A stretch of DNA of 40,592 bases from Geomicrobium sp. JCM 19039 (GCF_000698145.1 NZ_BAXB01000029.1:1-40592); one strand, 5' to 3'. Counted from the stretch's first letter, positions 9,220 to 18,506 are shown. The notes: generated from the sequence alone by a model not told the origin. A program made the numbers and translations.

Positions 9220-10523
9220 CTACTGCATTAGATTCGGTAGTGTAAGTACTATTTGTGGGAACATAACGAGAACCGCTGTAAATATAACCATCGCAATTAA
9301 CATCGGTACGACACCTCGGAAGATTGTTTGCACAGGAATATCGCGAACGACACCGTTAATGACAAACACGCTAATTCCAAGCGGTGGTGTGATGACACCC
9401 ATGTTAAAGACCATCACCATAATGATGCCAAACCAAACCCCGTCAAACCCAAGTCCCGTCACGATTGGATACACAATCGGCAACGTCAAAACGAGGATCG
9501 CAATACCTTCAAGAAATAACCCGAGCAAGAAATAGACAACGAGCAATATCGCGATAATGACAAATGGGGAAACGTCTAGTCCGGTTACGAATGACGTTGC
9601 CGCTGCAGGGATTTGACTCATTGCTAGAAACTGACTAAACAAGCCCGCGCCAATCAAAATTAAGAAAATCATCGCCGTTAATCGTAACGTCTCATCAACA
9701 GACTCTAGCAATTTTTTAAAGTTTAACTTTCTTGTAAGTAAAGCGACAACGAGTGCACTAATGGCCCCAACGCCACCAGCTTCGGTCGGCGTAAAGAACC
9801 CCATATAGATCCCGCCCATACTAATGAGGAAAATAATCGCAAACGGCCAGATTTCTGAAAGTGAGAGAAACTTTTCTTTCCAGCTCACCTCATGGTCCGT
9901 ACTCGGAGCAAGTTCTGGTTTTCTTTTCACTTGAATGTAGACGACTGCCATAAACGTAATTGTGAGCAGAAGCCCCGGTACGACGCCCGCGATGAGTAAT
10001 TCACCGACCGGCTCCATCGTTAAGATGCCATATAATATGAGAATGACACTTGGCGGAATTAGAACACCGAGCGTCCCGCCTGCTGCGACACATGCGGAGG
10101 CTAACCCCGGATGATACTTATACGATTTCATTTCAGGGATGGCGACTTTTGCGAGTGTTGCGGTTGTCGCATTCACCGAACCGGAAATGGAGGAGAAGAT
10201 CGCCGATGCGCCGATCGTCGCCATGCCAAGCCCGCCGTTCACTTTCCCGCCCCAATTGTTTACTGCTTTGAAAAGTCTTTCGCCAAACCACTATAGGAAA
10301 GAAACATTCCCATCAAAATAAACATCGGCATCACACTTAAGCCGTAGTTGCTTGCCGTACCGAATGCACTCATGCCTAATTGCGCTAGGGCAACATCCAA
10401 GTCGAGTAACTGCCAAAATCCGAAGAATCCGACAAGAAGTAGCGAAACCCCTACCGGTACGCGCAACAATAACAAGACGAACAAACCAACGATGGCAATC
10501 ACACCAATAAACTCAGGACTCAT
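9220..10523 (-). CDS. dctM: TRAP transporter large membrane subunit (DctM family), frameshifted near 10275
   Basis: About 434 residues after correction, the normal length for DctM, with roughly 12 hydrophobic segments. The N-terminal piece has MPMFILMGMFLSYSGLAKDF. One base is missing there. Restoring it gives LFKAVNNWGGKVNGG and joins GLGMATIGASAIFSSISGSVNATTA, a signature region of the family. Further blocks are GGTLGVLIPPSVILILYGI, FFTPTEAGGVGA and NMGVITPPLGISVFVI. It forms the Na+-driven channel with the small subunit. Its start overlaps the dctQ end by 11 bases, consistent with translational coupling. Confidence 0.88.
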
Positions 10524-11034
10524 CTTGACCGACCACCTCTCGGACAGATTTCAAGAAATCAAGAACGATGGTGAGCACAAATATCGCAAGTCCTATGCCC
10601 CCGGTAATAATAAAGACAGATACCTTCAACCCTAGATCCCCCGTAACTGTAGAAGAAATTTGCACAGAGTACGTGAACGTCTTCCACGTCATCAACGCTA
10701 AAATGACGAGCATCACGCCGTAAGTAATGAGTGATAACCATGCTTGAAATCGTCTCGGGAAACGCTCCACGAGAAAATCTATAGAAATATGTCCTTTTTT
10801 CACTTGCGTAAACCCAAGGCTCAAAAATACGATCAATGCTAGTGCCATATACGTTAACTCATGTGCACCAGTAATCGGTTGCCAAAAGAACCTGCCTACA
10901 ACATCTAAAAACGTGAGCGTCATCATCGCAAGCAGGATCACGCCTGCGATGATCGCTGCAAATTTATTAATTTGTAATACTACGGTTTCAAAACTAGAAA
11001 TTGTCCGGTTGAGCACCTTACTCTGCCCCCTCAT
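10513..11034 (-). CDS. dctQ: TRAP transporter small membrane subunit (DctQ family)
   Basis: A 173-residue membrane protein with four predicted hydrophobic segments (about residues 24-45, 58-78, 96-118 and 136-160). It contains the family pattern FLDVVGRFFWQPITGAHELTYMALALIVFLSLGFTQVKKGHISIDFL. It overlaps dctP by 17 bases and dctM by 11 bases. Order P-Q-M is the classic TRAP arrangement. It is intact. Confidence 0.88.
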   Translation of the reverse strand: MRGQSKVLNRTISSFETVVLQINKFAAIIAGVILLAMMTLTFLDVVGRFFWQPITGAHELTYMALALIVFLSLGFTQVKKGHISIDFLVERFPRRFQAWLSLITYGVMLVILALMTWKTFTYSVQISSTVTGDLGLKVSVFIITGGIGLAIFVLTIVLDFLKSVREVVGQDES

Positions 11035-12069
11035 CTCTTAAACGAATCGCATCATCAAGAATTCCTTGACCATCATATCCGTCCGCTTCCATATCTTCGA
11101 CCCATGCTTCATAGAGCGGAAGCACTGGTTCTTCCCAGACACCCATTTCCTCTTCTGGTATGGTATAAATCTCAACACCCGCTTCCTCTGCGGCAATAAA
11201 GCCTTCAACTCCATCATGGTCATACACTTCAGCCGCTTTCATCGCCATGTTTTCTCCCATAATTTCGTCGAGCGAGTCCTGATCTTCAGCTGACAGTTCA
11301 TCCATGTTCCAGGGTTAATGACGACAAACAAACTGCTCGTGTAGAAGTTCCCTTCCGTAATGTATCCGGTTACATCTGCAAGCTGAAAGTTTGTCACAAC
11401 CGAGGCCGGTGCCAACGCACCATCAATGACCCCACGCTGCATGCCTTCATATACATCACCCATCGGCATAGACACTGGAATGGCACCGTACGCCTCCAGA
11501 ATATCCCGAGCCGCCGGGGACGGTGTCCGTATTTTTAACCCTTTAAGGTCTTCAGGTGAATGGATGGGTGTATCGGTCGTAAAAATCTGCGCAGGATCAT
11601 TTTTGAAAAGCCAACCTACCCGCGCCCCTTCATGCTCAGCTTCGATTTCAGGGTACTTTTCATACAGTGACCACAAAATCTCTGTTCCTTTTGTACCATC
11701 CTCACCCATGAATGGAAGTTCAGTGACACCGGTTACAGGAAACCGCCCTGGCGTATAGCCGTGCAGGGCAATGGACATATCAGCCACACCATTGACAACT
11801 AAGTCATAATGATGATCCGCTTTCGACAACGCATTGCCCGCGTACAACGTGCCCGTCACCCTGCCGTCGGTAGCTTCTTCTACTTCTTCAATAAATGGAT
11901 AAAACACATCCGTATGCTGCGGGTGAGGACCTGGCATAAATGATGAAAACGCAAGATCAACCTCATTCACCGTCTCCCCACTCGTTTCTGCTGTTTGACA
12001 GCCAGCTAACAAAACAAGTGATGCAAAACTAGAAATAGCTAGTAAGCGGTTACATTTCATACCCTTCAC
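11018..12069 (-). CDS. dctP: TRAP transporter solute-binding lipoprotein (DctP family), frameshifted near 11305
   Basis: About 350 residues when corrected. The best start is GTG at 12069 (VKGMKCN), about six bases after AAAGGGGG. A signal peptide ends in the lipobox LLAGC, so the protein is a membrane-anchored extracellular lipoprotein. Family blocks include the PHPQHTDVFYPFIEEVEEAT region, LKGLKIRTP, an Arg in the ligand-binding position, PVSMPMGDVYEGMQRGVIDGALAP and VTGYITEGNFYTSSLFVVINPGTW. A missing G in TGGGATGAACTG separates this from the helical C-terminal part DELSAEDQDSLDEIMGENM. The protein is strongly acidic. The ligand is probably an aromatic or 2-oxo carboxylate given the neighbours (inference). 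Confidence 0.85.
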
Positions 12070-12162
12070 CTGAATGCCCCCTTTCTTCGTTGATTTTAGT
12101 GTAGCGAAGTCTTGTACAACATCAAACACTATTGTTCCCCTATGCGCAACAATCTGAATTTT

Positions 12163-13899
12163 TTAACGTCCCGTCACACGCACATCGACAACGGCTGACC
12201 TTCCACCCTTCACAACGTTAATCGCTTCAGTTAATGCTTGGCTTAGTTCGTCTGCATCGTTGACACATACCGCATAGGCGCCTCCAGCTGCTTCTGCAAC
12301 TCCTGATAAATTGGAACTCGGGTCGAACATCGTCCAGAATTGATTTGTTTCATGAGCAACACCTTCAGGATGAACACCTAATGTGGAGAACTTCGGTGCA
12401 TTCCACTGTTCATTGTTGAAAATAACCGTCAAAAACGGCGCGTCATACTTTCTCGACATCCAATGCACTGGCGTTGGATTGCTAAATACATACGAACCAT
12501 CTCCAGTTAAGCTCACGACGAGACGGTTTGGTGAAGCAAGTTTCGCACCGACTGCCGCACCACCGTTCCAACCTAAAGAACTGGCGCCTAGGCTATAGTA
12601 CGACCCAGGGAGTGAACGTGGAATATGCTGATTCACAGTCGTAAAGTTGGTAATCGCTTCACTCATGACGATGGCATCGTCATCTAGAGCTTCGCGCAGC
12701 TTTGCTGATAAGAGTTCAGGTGTAATTCTTCCATCATTTGAAACGACTTCTTTTTGTTTCCAAGTCTCGCGCGTTGTCTCATGGTGTTTCATAACGGCTT
12801 CATGTCGAGCAGTGATTCTATCATAGTTTAATTCTATCCGTGCAATTTGCTCATTCAACTGCTTTAAGAATACAAGACTGTCCGCTTTGATAAATTCATT
12901 GGACGGAAAATACCATAAAGGTGTCGTTTCCTTTAGCGGATCCATATCAATATAATAAATATCAGCTTCTTTTTGAGGACGGTTCGTTAAAGGAATCCAC
13001 GGTACGTCGCTATCAATAACGAGAATCACATCCGCTGTCGTAACATAAGGGTCTTCAAAACTTTCATTCCAACGATAACCTACGTGTAGCGGGTGCTCTG
13101 CTGGAAAATTCATACGACTCGGTGCAGATTCAAGAACAGGAATGCTAAGCGCTTCTGCTAGTTTCACGAGTTCATGCACTGACTCTTCTTGTCGACCAAT
13201 ATAAGAAGTTACAATAAGCGGCCGTTCTGCGGCCGTTAATTTCTCTATTATGTCATTGAGCTTTTCTTTAGCGACTGCTTGGGGAGCGAGTCCCTTCCAC
13301 TTTGAATGATTAAGGCTCACCGGTTCGCTTGATTCTTCTAATACTTCTCTCGCCGCTGTTAGGTAGACTGGACCTTGCGGATCACTCACAGCCAACTGCT
13401 TCGCACGGTGCATCACTTGTTTAATATTTTTCCCAGTGCGAATTTCGTAAGCGTGCTTTGCATAGTTTCGCACAATCCCTGACTGATCATGGGCATCTTG
13501 GAGCCAATGAATGTATTCATTGCGGCTACCAGGCAACTCGCCTTCTTGTGTAAGCGGTGACATTCCCGCAAAAATAATGACCGGTATTCTTCCTTTAGCT
13601 GCATTATGTACGGCTCCACCAAGATTTTGTGTCCCGCAATCCACATGTATAATGACGGCTTGTGGCTCACCTGTCACTTGGGCGTACCCATGAGCGGCAC
13701 TGAGTGCCACCATCTCATGCTGACAGATAATGACTTCAGGCATTGAGATGCCTTGTTGCTTAAAATGAGCAAGACTTTCAATAATGGCTGGATGATCGCT
13801 TCCAAAGTTTCCAAAAATATAGGAAACACCCATCTCTTTGAACGCTTCGAGCATTGCATCCGCACTCGTATATAATTTTTCTGTTTTCGTAATTTCCAT
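12163..13899 (-). CDS. Thiamine pyrophosphate-dependent enzyme, benzoylformate decarboxylase / acetolactate synthase superfamily
   Basis: An intact 578-residue protein with the three-domain TPP fold. The N-terminal PYR domain has GNFGSDHPAI and the activating Glu62 in CQHEM. The C-terminal PP domain has the TPP signature GDGSYVFSN ending in FNNEQW. Compared with Pseudomonas benzoylformate decarboxylase as I recall it, Ser34 (GS) and the His of IIHVDCGTQN align with its catalytic Ser26 and His70. I see no counterpart of His281; the region reads PWIPLTNRP. It is the first gene of the TRAP-aldehyde dehydrogenase-pobA operon and starts after AAGGAGGAG. Decarboxylation of an aromatic 2-oxo acid to an aldehyde would fit. 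Phenylpyruvate-type decarboxylase or carboligase activity are alternatives. Confidence 0.7.
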   Translation of the reverse strand: MEITKTEKLYTSADAMLEAFKEMGVSYIFGNFGSDHPAIIESLAHFKQQGISMPEVIICQHEMVALSAAHGYAQVTGEPQAVIIHVDCGTQNLGGAVHNAAKGRIPVIIFAGMSPLTQEGELPGSRNEYIHWLQDAHDQSGIVRNYAKHAYEIRTGKNIKQVMHRAKQLAVSDPQGPVYLTAAREVLEESSEPVSLNHSKWKGLAPQAVAKEKLNDIIEKLTAAERPLIVTSYIGRQEESVHELVKLAEALSIPVLESAPSRMNFPAEHPLHVGYRWNESFEDPYVTTADVILVIDSDVPWIPLTNRPQKEADIYYIDMDPLKETTPLWYFPSNEFIKADSLVFLKQLNEQIARIELNYDRITARHEAVMKHHETTRETWKQKEVVSNDGRITPELLSAKLREALDDDAIVMSEAITNFTTVNQHIPRSLPGSYYSLGASSLGWNGGAAVGAKLASPNRLVVSLTGDGSYVFSNPTPVHWMSRKYDAPFLTVIFNNEQWNAPKFSTLGVHPEGVAHETNQFWTMFDPSSNLSGVAEAAGGAYAVCVNDADELSQALTEAINVVKGGRSAVVDVRVTGR

Positions 13900-13957
13900 C
13901 GTGGAATCTCCTCCTTACGTTTGTGTTCAGAATTGTATCACAGCTATACAAACTTTT

Positions 13958-13970
13958 ATAATATAATTAT
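13958..13970. promoter_or_regulatory. Possible LysR-type binding site between the divergent TPP-enzyme and lysR genes
   Basis: Perfect inverted repeat ATAAT-ATA-ATTAT in the 110-base divergent intergenic region. This has the general LysR box form (A/T-rich dyad of the T-N11-A type) and sits about 40 bases before the lysR start. The region is very A/T-rich, so chance symmetry is possible. Confidence 0.35.
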
Positions 13971-14009
13971 AATAATCAAATATATTAATAACATATAGGA
14001 TGGGATAAT

Positions 14010-14890
14010 ATGGAAATTAGGCACGTCCGCTATTTCGTCACTGTCGTCCAAGAAGGCCAAATTACGACCGCTGCACAAAAACTCAACATGGCGCAACCGC
14101 CCCTTAGTCAACAAATCCGACGTTTAGAAAAAGAATTGGGCACACAACTGCTCGTCCGTGTCGGGAAAAAATTTCTGCCAACAGAGGCAGGGGAACTATT
14201 GTACGAGCGGGGCATTGAACTGCTCAAAGAATTCGATGACGTCGTCGACATCGTCAAAGATACAGGCGAAGGATTACGAGGTACACTTCAAATTGGGTGC
14301 GTAAAATCATGCTTCATCATTTACCAGCGACCATTCGCTCCTTTCATGAACAGTGGCCAAATGTACATATTCAGATCCTGTCAGGAGATCCTTTTCAGTT
14401 AGCCGCTTCCATACATGATCGAGAGATCGACGTCGCTCTCGTCCGTTCTCCTCATCCACAAGACCAGCTACATTTCACCTCATTGGATGAAGAAGAACCC
14501 TTTTATTTTATCACAGCAAAGCATCAATGGATTGCGACAAACAGACAAACCGTGACAATGAAAGAAATTGCCGGATTGCCGCTTTTCGCCCTGCATCGCG
14601 TAAAAGGCATTGGCATATATGAGCTCGTACACGAAGCCTTCAAACATCACGGACTCACTCCAAATTACATTTGCGAATCCCCCGATGCGACAACATTACT
14701 CACGCTCGTCGAAAGTGGATTAGGCGGAATCATGCTTCCAGAAGCTGTCTTGTCCACATTTTCAAAAGAGAACTTCTCCATCTACCGAATTACAGATTGC
14801 CATGTGACGACCACCACCGCATTAATCACCCCGAAAGATCGCCACATCTCCCGGGCCGCGCAACACTTTAAAGACCTTTTAGTGCAGTGA
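14010..14890 (+). CDS. LysR-family transcriptional regulator, frameshifted near 14297
   Basis: About 293 residues when corrected, the usual LysR length. An N-terminal winged helix-turn-helix (residues 1-60) includes MEIRHVRYFVTVVQEG, AAQKLNMAQPPLSQQIRRLEKELG and TEAGELLYERG. The effector domain reads RGTLQIG, then one base is missing (GGGTGCGT for GGGGTGCGT). The correct frame continues with RKIMLHHLPATIRSFHEQWPNVHIQILSGDPFQL. The sequence resembles the CatM/BenM/AlsR type. It is divergent from the TPP enzyme-TRAP-pobA operon and is the likely activator of that operon, with an aromatic acid or intermediate as effector (inference). Confidence 0.85.
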
Positions 14891-15191
14891 GTTAGGTTGA
14901 AGCGATGGGGGCAGAAAACGGTCTATATGATTACTTACCAATATATGACAATAGTGCGCGGCGAAAGAAAGTCACTCACCCTTCACATTCAAATGACAAT
15001 TATGCAGTCGCATGAGTCATGCCGATGCGAGTTCGGTTTATCTTCGGAACCTCGGGAGCCGATGGTTGCTAGCTCTTGAGGTTTATTTGGGTAAACAGGG
15101 GGGAGTTCGGTGGAGAAACGAACGTTCATAGATTGGCTAGTCTGAGGTAAACTGCGGTGTTCTAAAGCGATTTAGATCGTTTGGGGCGTGG
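14891..15191. other. Intergenic stretch with no recognised feature
   Basis: Between the lysR stop and the left end of the repeat element I see no supported gene, no clear terminator hairpin and no known RNA. The short open frames here have no ribosome binding site or recognisable product. Confidence 0.5.
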
Positions 15192-15642
15192 TCTAGATAA
15201 GTTGACCGAAAGAATTTCTTCAAGAACTAATGGTACGCTTAGAAAAGTGGAAACTGTGCTCGAGTTGCGACCGAACTGTTCTGGAGTTGGGGGAAATCGT
15301 AGGATAAGCGATCTATTCTCATAAACGAGGGAACAGAATGAGCAAACTCGGGAACTGATTACAAGGTACCTGTACATCCTCGCCCTGAAGTACCCACAAG
15401 ACGTCGGCGCGAGCCGCGCCGAACCGAGTACGGTTTCGTTTCGGCCCCGGCCGGGCCGACGTGTCGTTGGCACTACAGCTTGGAATCTGCGCGCAAGTTG
15501 GAACAAACTGCGCAGAAGTTTGGTGATATCAGCGCTAAAATCGGTGAAAAGCGCAAACTTGCGCGCAGAATGGCACCCAGCACCACGCTACCCTCCAACC
15601 CAACAGTGCAAGTCAAGAGAATGTTACGTTCATTCTATATAG
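15192..15642 (+). repeat. Family B dispersed element, complete copy (about 450 bases)
   Basis: This matches 26177-26616 over most of its length in the same orientation. Landmarks in order: left end CTAGATAAGTTGACCGAAAG; GTGGAAACTGTGCTCGA; CTATTCTCATAAAC; a hairpin TCGGCGC/GCGCCGA (15404-15422); an outer stem ACGTCGGC/GCCGACGT (15401-15462); CTGCGCGCAAGTTG; AAACTTGCGCGCAG; and right end TTACGTTCATTCTATATAG. The right end read in reverse resembles the left end at about 17 of 25 positions, an imperfect terminal inverted repeat. No open frame is shared between copies. This suggests a MITE-like or structured-RNA element. Confidence 0.75.
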
Positions 15643-15772
15643 AACGCGAATCTCCTAGGTATTACCAAAAATGATGCAACGTAATGTTCGGGTGAGCAAT
15701 CTCCACCTCAACCTCGGATGAAAACAGATGCAAACTTCTTTGTATTTTTACATGTCCAGGCTCCCCTAATCT

Positions 15773-15803
15773 AAAAAACGGATGTCCATGATTGGACATC
15801 CGT
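15773..15803 (-). terminator. Terminator of the oxidoreductase gene
   Basis: Perfect 10-base stem ACGGATGTCC / GGACATCCGT with a six-base loop. On the minus strand a T-run follows directly. It lies 17 bases past the stop of the gene at 15820. Confidence 0.88.
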
Positions 15804-15819
15804 TAGATGGTCAACTTTA

Positions 15820-16818
15820 CTACTTGGCCACTTTGACGAGTTGTTTCCCGATGTTCTCGCCTTCAAAGAGACCGAGGAAGGCGCGGGGTACGTTTTCGAA
15901 ACCTTCATGAATGGTCTCTTCAAACTGGATATCCCCGTTTTTTAGCCCTTCGGCTAGTGCTTGGTAAGCTTCTTTATATTTGTCAGCGAAGTCAGCAACG
16001 AGGAATCCTTGCATCTTCACTCTCGACTTAATTAGGAAGGGTTGGACACGAGGTCCGAAGTTTTCTTCTTTTTTTGTGTTGTTGTAGGCGGATATAGCAC
16101 CGCAAACGGGTACTCTGGCAAAGGGGTTTAATCTTGGCCAGATATGATCACTGATTTCTCCACCGACATTTTCAAAGTAGACGTCAATGCCATCTGGACA
16201 TTGTTCATCGAGCGCGTGCTCCAAGTTGTCTTCTTTATAATTGATGGTCGCATCAAAACCGATGGAGCTTAGGTAGTCTTGCTTCTTTTTGGAACCGGTA
16301 ATGCCAATGACGCGAGCGCCTTTTTTCTTGGCTAATTGGCCAGCTACAGAGCCGACTGCCCCAGCAGCACCAGAGATGACGACGGTTTCGCCAGATTTGG
16401 GTGCGCCGATTTCATACATGCCAAAATAGGCGGTGAGTCCTGGCATCCCGAGCACGCCAAGGGCATGTGAAGCAGGGGCGCCGGCAAGTTGTAGCTTGCG
16501 TACATTCTTTCCTGCTGTTGTGTTGTATTCTGCCCAATCGAGGGAACCTGTGACGACGTCACCTTCGGCTAACCCTTCTGACTTTGACTCCACGACTTCA
16601 GCTACGATGCCACCGTTAAGCGGTTCGTCAACTTGAAAAGGTTCAACGTAAGACTTGGCTGACGACATTCTTCCACGCATATATGGATCGACGGAAAGAT
16701 ACAGTGTTTTGAGTAACACTTCTCCGTCCTTTGGCTTTGGAACGTCCGCTTCATGAAAATAAAATGTATCTTCGGTTGGAACACCAACCGGTCGTTCTTT
16801 TAGTCGTATTTGTTTCAT
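15820..16818 (-). CDS. NADP-dependent medium-chain oxidoreductase (CurA/YfmJ, prostaglandin reductase-like)
   Basis: About 332 residues, zinc-independent member of the medium-chain dehydrogenase/reductase superfamily. The start is ATG at 16818 (MKQIRLKERP). The upstream in-frame GTG is part of the GGAGGTG ribosome binding site. Motifs: SVDPYMRGRMS, MPGLTAYFGMYEIG, nucleotide-binding VVISGAAGAVGSVAGQLAKKKG, GxTGSKKK for the NADP phosphate, YFENVGGEI, and RVPVCGAIS. Such enzymes reduce the C=C double bond of enones and related electrophiles in the cytosol. It is a single-gene unit between two repeat elements, with its own terminator. Confidence 0.85.
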   Translation of the reverse strand: MKQIRLKERPVGVPTEDTFYFHEADVPKPKDGEVLLKTLYLSVDPYMRGRMSSAKSYVEPFQVDEPLNGGIVAEVVESKSEGLAEGDVVTGSLDWAEYNTTAGKNVRKLQLAGAPASHALGVLGMPGLTAYFGMYEIGAPKSGETVVISGAAGAVGSVAGQLAKKKGARVIGITGSKKKQDYLSSIGFDATINYKEDNLEHALDEQCPDGIDVYFENVGGEISDHIWPRLNPFARVPVCGAISAYNNTKKEENFGPRVQPFLIKSRVKMQGFLVADFADKYKEAYQALAEGLKNGDIQFEETIHEGFENVPRAFLGLFEGENIGKQLVKVAK

Positions 16819-16985
16819 TGTGAGCACCTCCGTCCAATCACTATTCCTTCAAATACGTAAGTTTAAACCATACCTACTTGTTGGGTTATGCTTGGATGCT
16901 TCTTGTCATACATTTTGTAATGCAATAGTATAAAAAGTAATAAAAGATGTACGGTGATCTCGCTAAACTTACCACATATTAATAT

Positions 16986-17679
16986 CTATATAAGTTGAAC
17001 GGAAAAATTCACTGAATGCGATGACCGAGATCGATCTATACAGGCAAACGCCTACCGATTGTCTGTTGAGGTGCATCTCACTTCGACAACGTCGTTGCCG
17101 ATCGTTGTTCATCACTGGAAAGGTTGCGGGCTACACGGAAAACGTTTGCCGAAGGGTAAAAAGTCATGACCTAGGGTCACCACCTTCCACAACCATGTGA
17201 AGACCTCTTACTTATGTGACAATCCATCCCTCAAACCGGGCACTTTTGGTCCTCAACGGTCACATATATCGCGATTTGTGACCGTTGACTCCGTTTATGT
17301 GCGCATCCACATTTAAAACGATGACTTTCCTTTCCAAATTGTCACAAATATGAACTTATGAGGCATTTGGGCTTCTTTTTCTACACCCTAGCCAGTAGGC
17401 AGAAAGTTAACCGCGTCGCCTTATGCTCTGGAGTGTCAAGAAAACACGGTGGCTGTCTTTTGGCCACCGATGTTGCACTTGTGCTCTGGAGTGCATAGAA
17501 AACACGGTGAGCGTACTTTGGCCACCGATGTTGCACTTGTGCTCTGGAGTGCATAGAAAACACGGTGGGCGTACTTTGACCATCGATGTTGCACTTGTGC
17601 TCTGGAGTACAATCATCCGCATGAAGTGGAAAGCAAAAGATACTGCGCAATTAGGAAAATGTTAAGTTCATTTTATATC
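16986..17679 (+). repeat. Family A dispersed element (about 690 bases) carrying three tandem 58-base hairpin units
   Basis: It matches 25522-26176 in inverted orientation over nearly its whole length. The left end is CTATATAAGTTGAACGG. The right end is AATGTTAAGTTCATTTTATAT, similar to the right end of family B elements. Between 17255 and 17290 a perfect stem AACGGTCACA / TGTGACCGTT is present, and the inverted partner keeps its GGTCACA/TGTGACC core. Near the right end lie three tandem units (17437-17494, 17495-17552, 17553-17610), each with an internal dyad around CACGGTGG and CCACCGATG. No protein-coding potential was seen. Confidence 0.8.
17437..17610 (+). repeat. Three direct 58-base units inside the family A element
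   Basis: Units start about every 58 bases and differ at only a few positions. Each contains AAAACACGGTGG, then a short loop, CCACCGATGTTGCACTTG and TGCTCTGGAGT. The arms CGGTGG/CCACCG can pair as a hairpin. Units abut without variable spacers. Confidence 0.85.
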
Positions 17680-17716
17680 GTTCTGAATATAACTGAATTA
17701 AGGGAATGTTTTAATA

Positions 17717-18235
17717 ATGCTAATTGGTAGAAAGCCCATGGTTTTTATACTCAGTATGTCCCTTTTATTAATCTTGATAGTAGGTTACTTTGTCGTAACA
17801 CACCAGGATGAACCATCCTTGTCTGAATTAAATGTAGACATCTACAATGTTGAACAAACTGATGAGGGAACGTACACGTTTAATGTATTAATAAAGAATG
17901 AAACAAACTTCACAATTCATAGACCTAGTTTAATTTTGTTTGAGGAAAAGATTCTAACTGAACCCTCAGGGAGTTCACATCGTGTTGGAAATAAGACCTG
18001 GGCAAGCTCTACAGTGAGTCAAAGCGATTTAATTCAGCATACGACAGAGCTTAAGTCAGATGAATTTGACATTATTAATCATGGTCAAACCATCAAGCCT
18101 GAGTTCTCATATTCCTTAGAAGAAGAGGATAGCGACGAGCTTTATATCCTATTTACATTTGAGTCTTTTAGCCATCCACATACAGGGGAAGAGTTCAACA
18201 CCATCTATTTAAAGGAAGAATATGTGAAACAATAG
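17717..18235 (+). CDS. Hypothetical membrane-anchored protein
   Basis: A 172-residue protein that I do not recognise. An N-terminal hydrophobic segment (about residues 8-28, FILSMSLLLILIVGYFVV), preceded by Arg and Lys, acts as signal anchor. The rest is acidic and soluble, probably outside the membrane, with beta-rich patterning (YTFNVLIKNETNFTIHRPSLILFE). The last third is strongly acidic (SLEEEDSDELYILFTFESF). A + T content is higher than in the neighbours. Its promoter region abuts the right end of the family A element, and the ribosome binding site is weak (AAGGGAATG). It may be a late arrival next to a mobile repeat (inference). Confidence 0.6.
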   Translation: MLIGRKPMVFILSMSLLLILIVGYFVVTHQDEPSLSELNVDIYNVEQTDEGTYTFNVLIKNETNFTIHRPSLILFEEKILTEPSGSSHRVGNKTWASSTVSQSDLIQHTTELKSDEFDIINHGQTIKPEFSYSLEEEDSDELYILFTFESFSHPHTGEEFNTIYLKEEYVKQ

Positions 18236-18297
18236 TGTCTAATCGTAAATGAGAAAAATGTTTTTCAATGGCCTTATCCGACGGCGTCTAGGGTGAA

Positions 18298-18457
18298 AAT
18301 CTCACCATTGAATCAATTGTGGTAAGATTTCTCTCTGTTTATGAGGGATATGACTGCAAATCATACCATAGAAACTCGAAAATCTTACCATAGAAACCCC
18401 AATGGTACGATTTCAGACTAACATGCGGGCAATGAGGAGAGAATCTTACCATAGAAC
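18298..18457. repeat. Cluster of short AATCTTACCATAGAA repeats in both orientations
   Basis: Three direct copies of AATC-T/A-TACCATAGAA occur at about 18359, 18380 and 18441. A degenerate copy (AATCTCACCATTGAA) is near 18298, and inverted copies are at about 18319 (GTGGTAAGATT) and 18401 (ATGGTACGATT). Direct and inverted copies can pair, for example AATCTTACCAT with ATGGTACGATT around a ten-base loop. The cluster fills the gap between the hypothetical gene and the ddl terminator. Its function is unknown. Confidence 0.65.
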
Positions 18458-18506
18458 GCGCCTTCCTAATTGAACCCCCGCCCGTCCGTGTTAAATGACA
18501 TCGTAC

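Noticed and set aside
15192..15642. Calling the repeats insertion sequences
   Set aside because: No transposase or recognisable remnant of one is present in any copy. Only terminal inverted repeats are seen, so they are listed as repeats.
17437..17610. Regular repeats resembling a CRISPR array (also 25601-25774 and 40430-40592)
   Set aside because: The whole unit repeats without unique spacers and no cas gene is near. These are tandem hairpin repeats.
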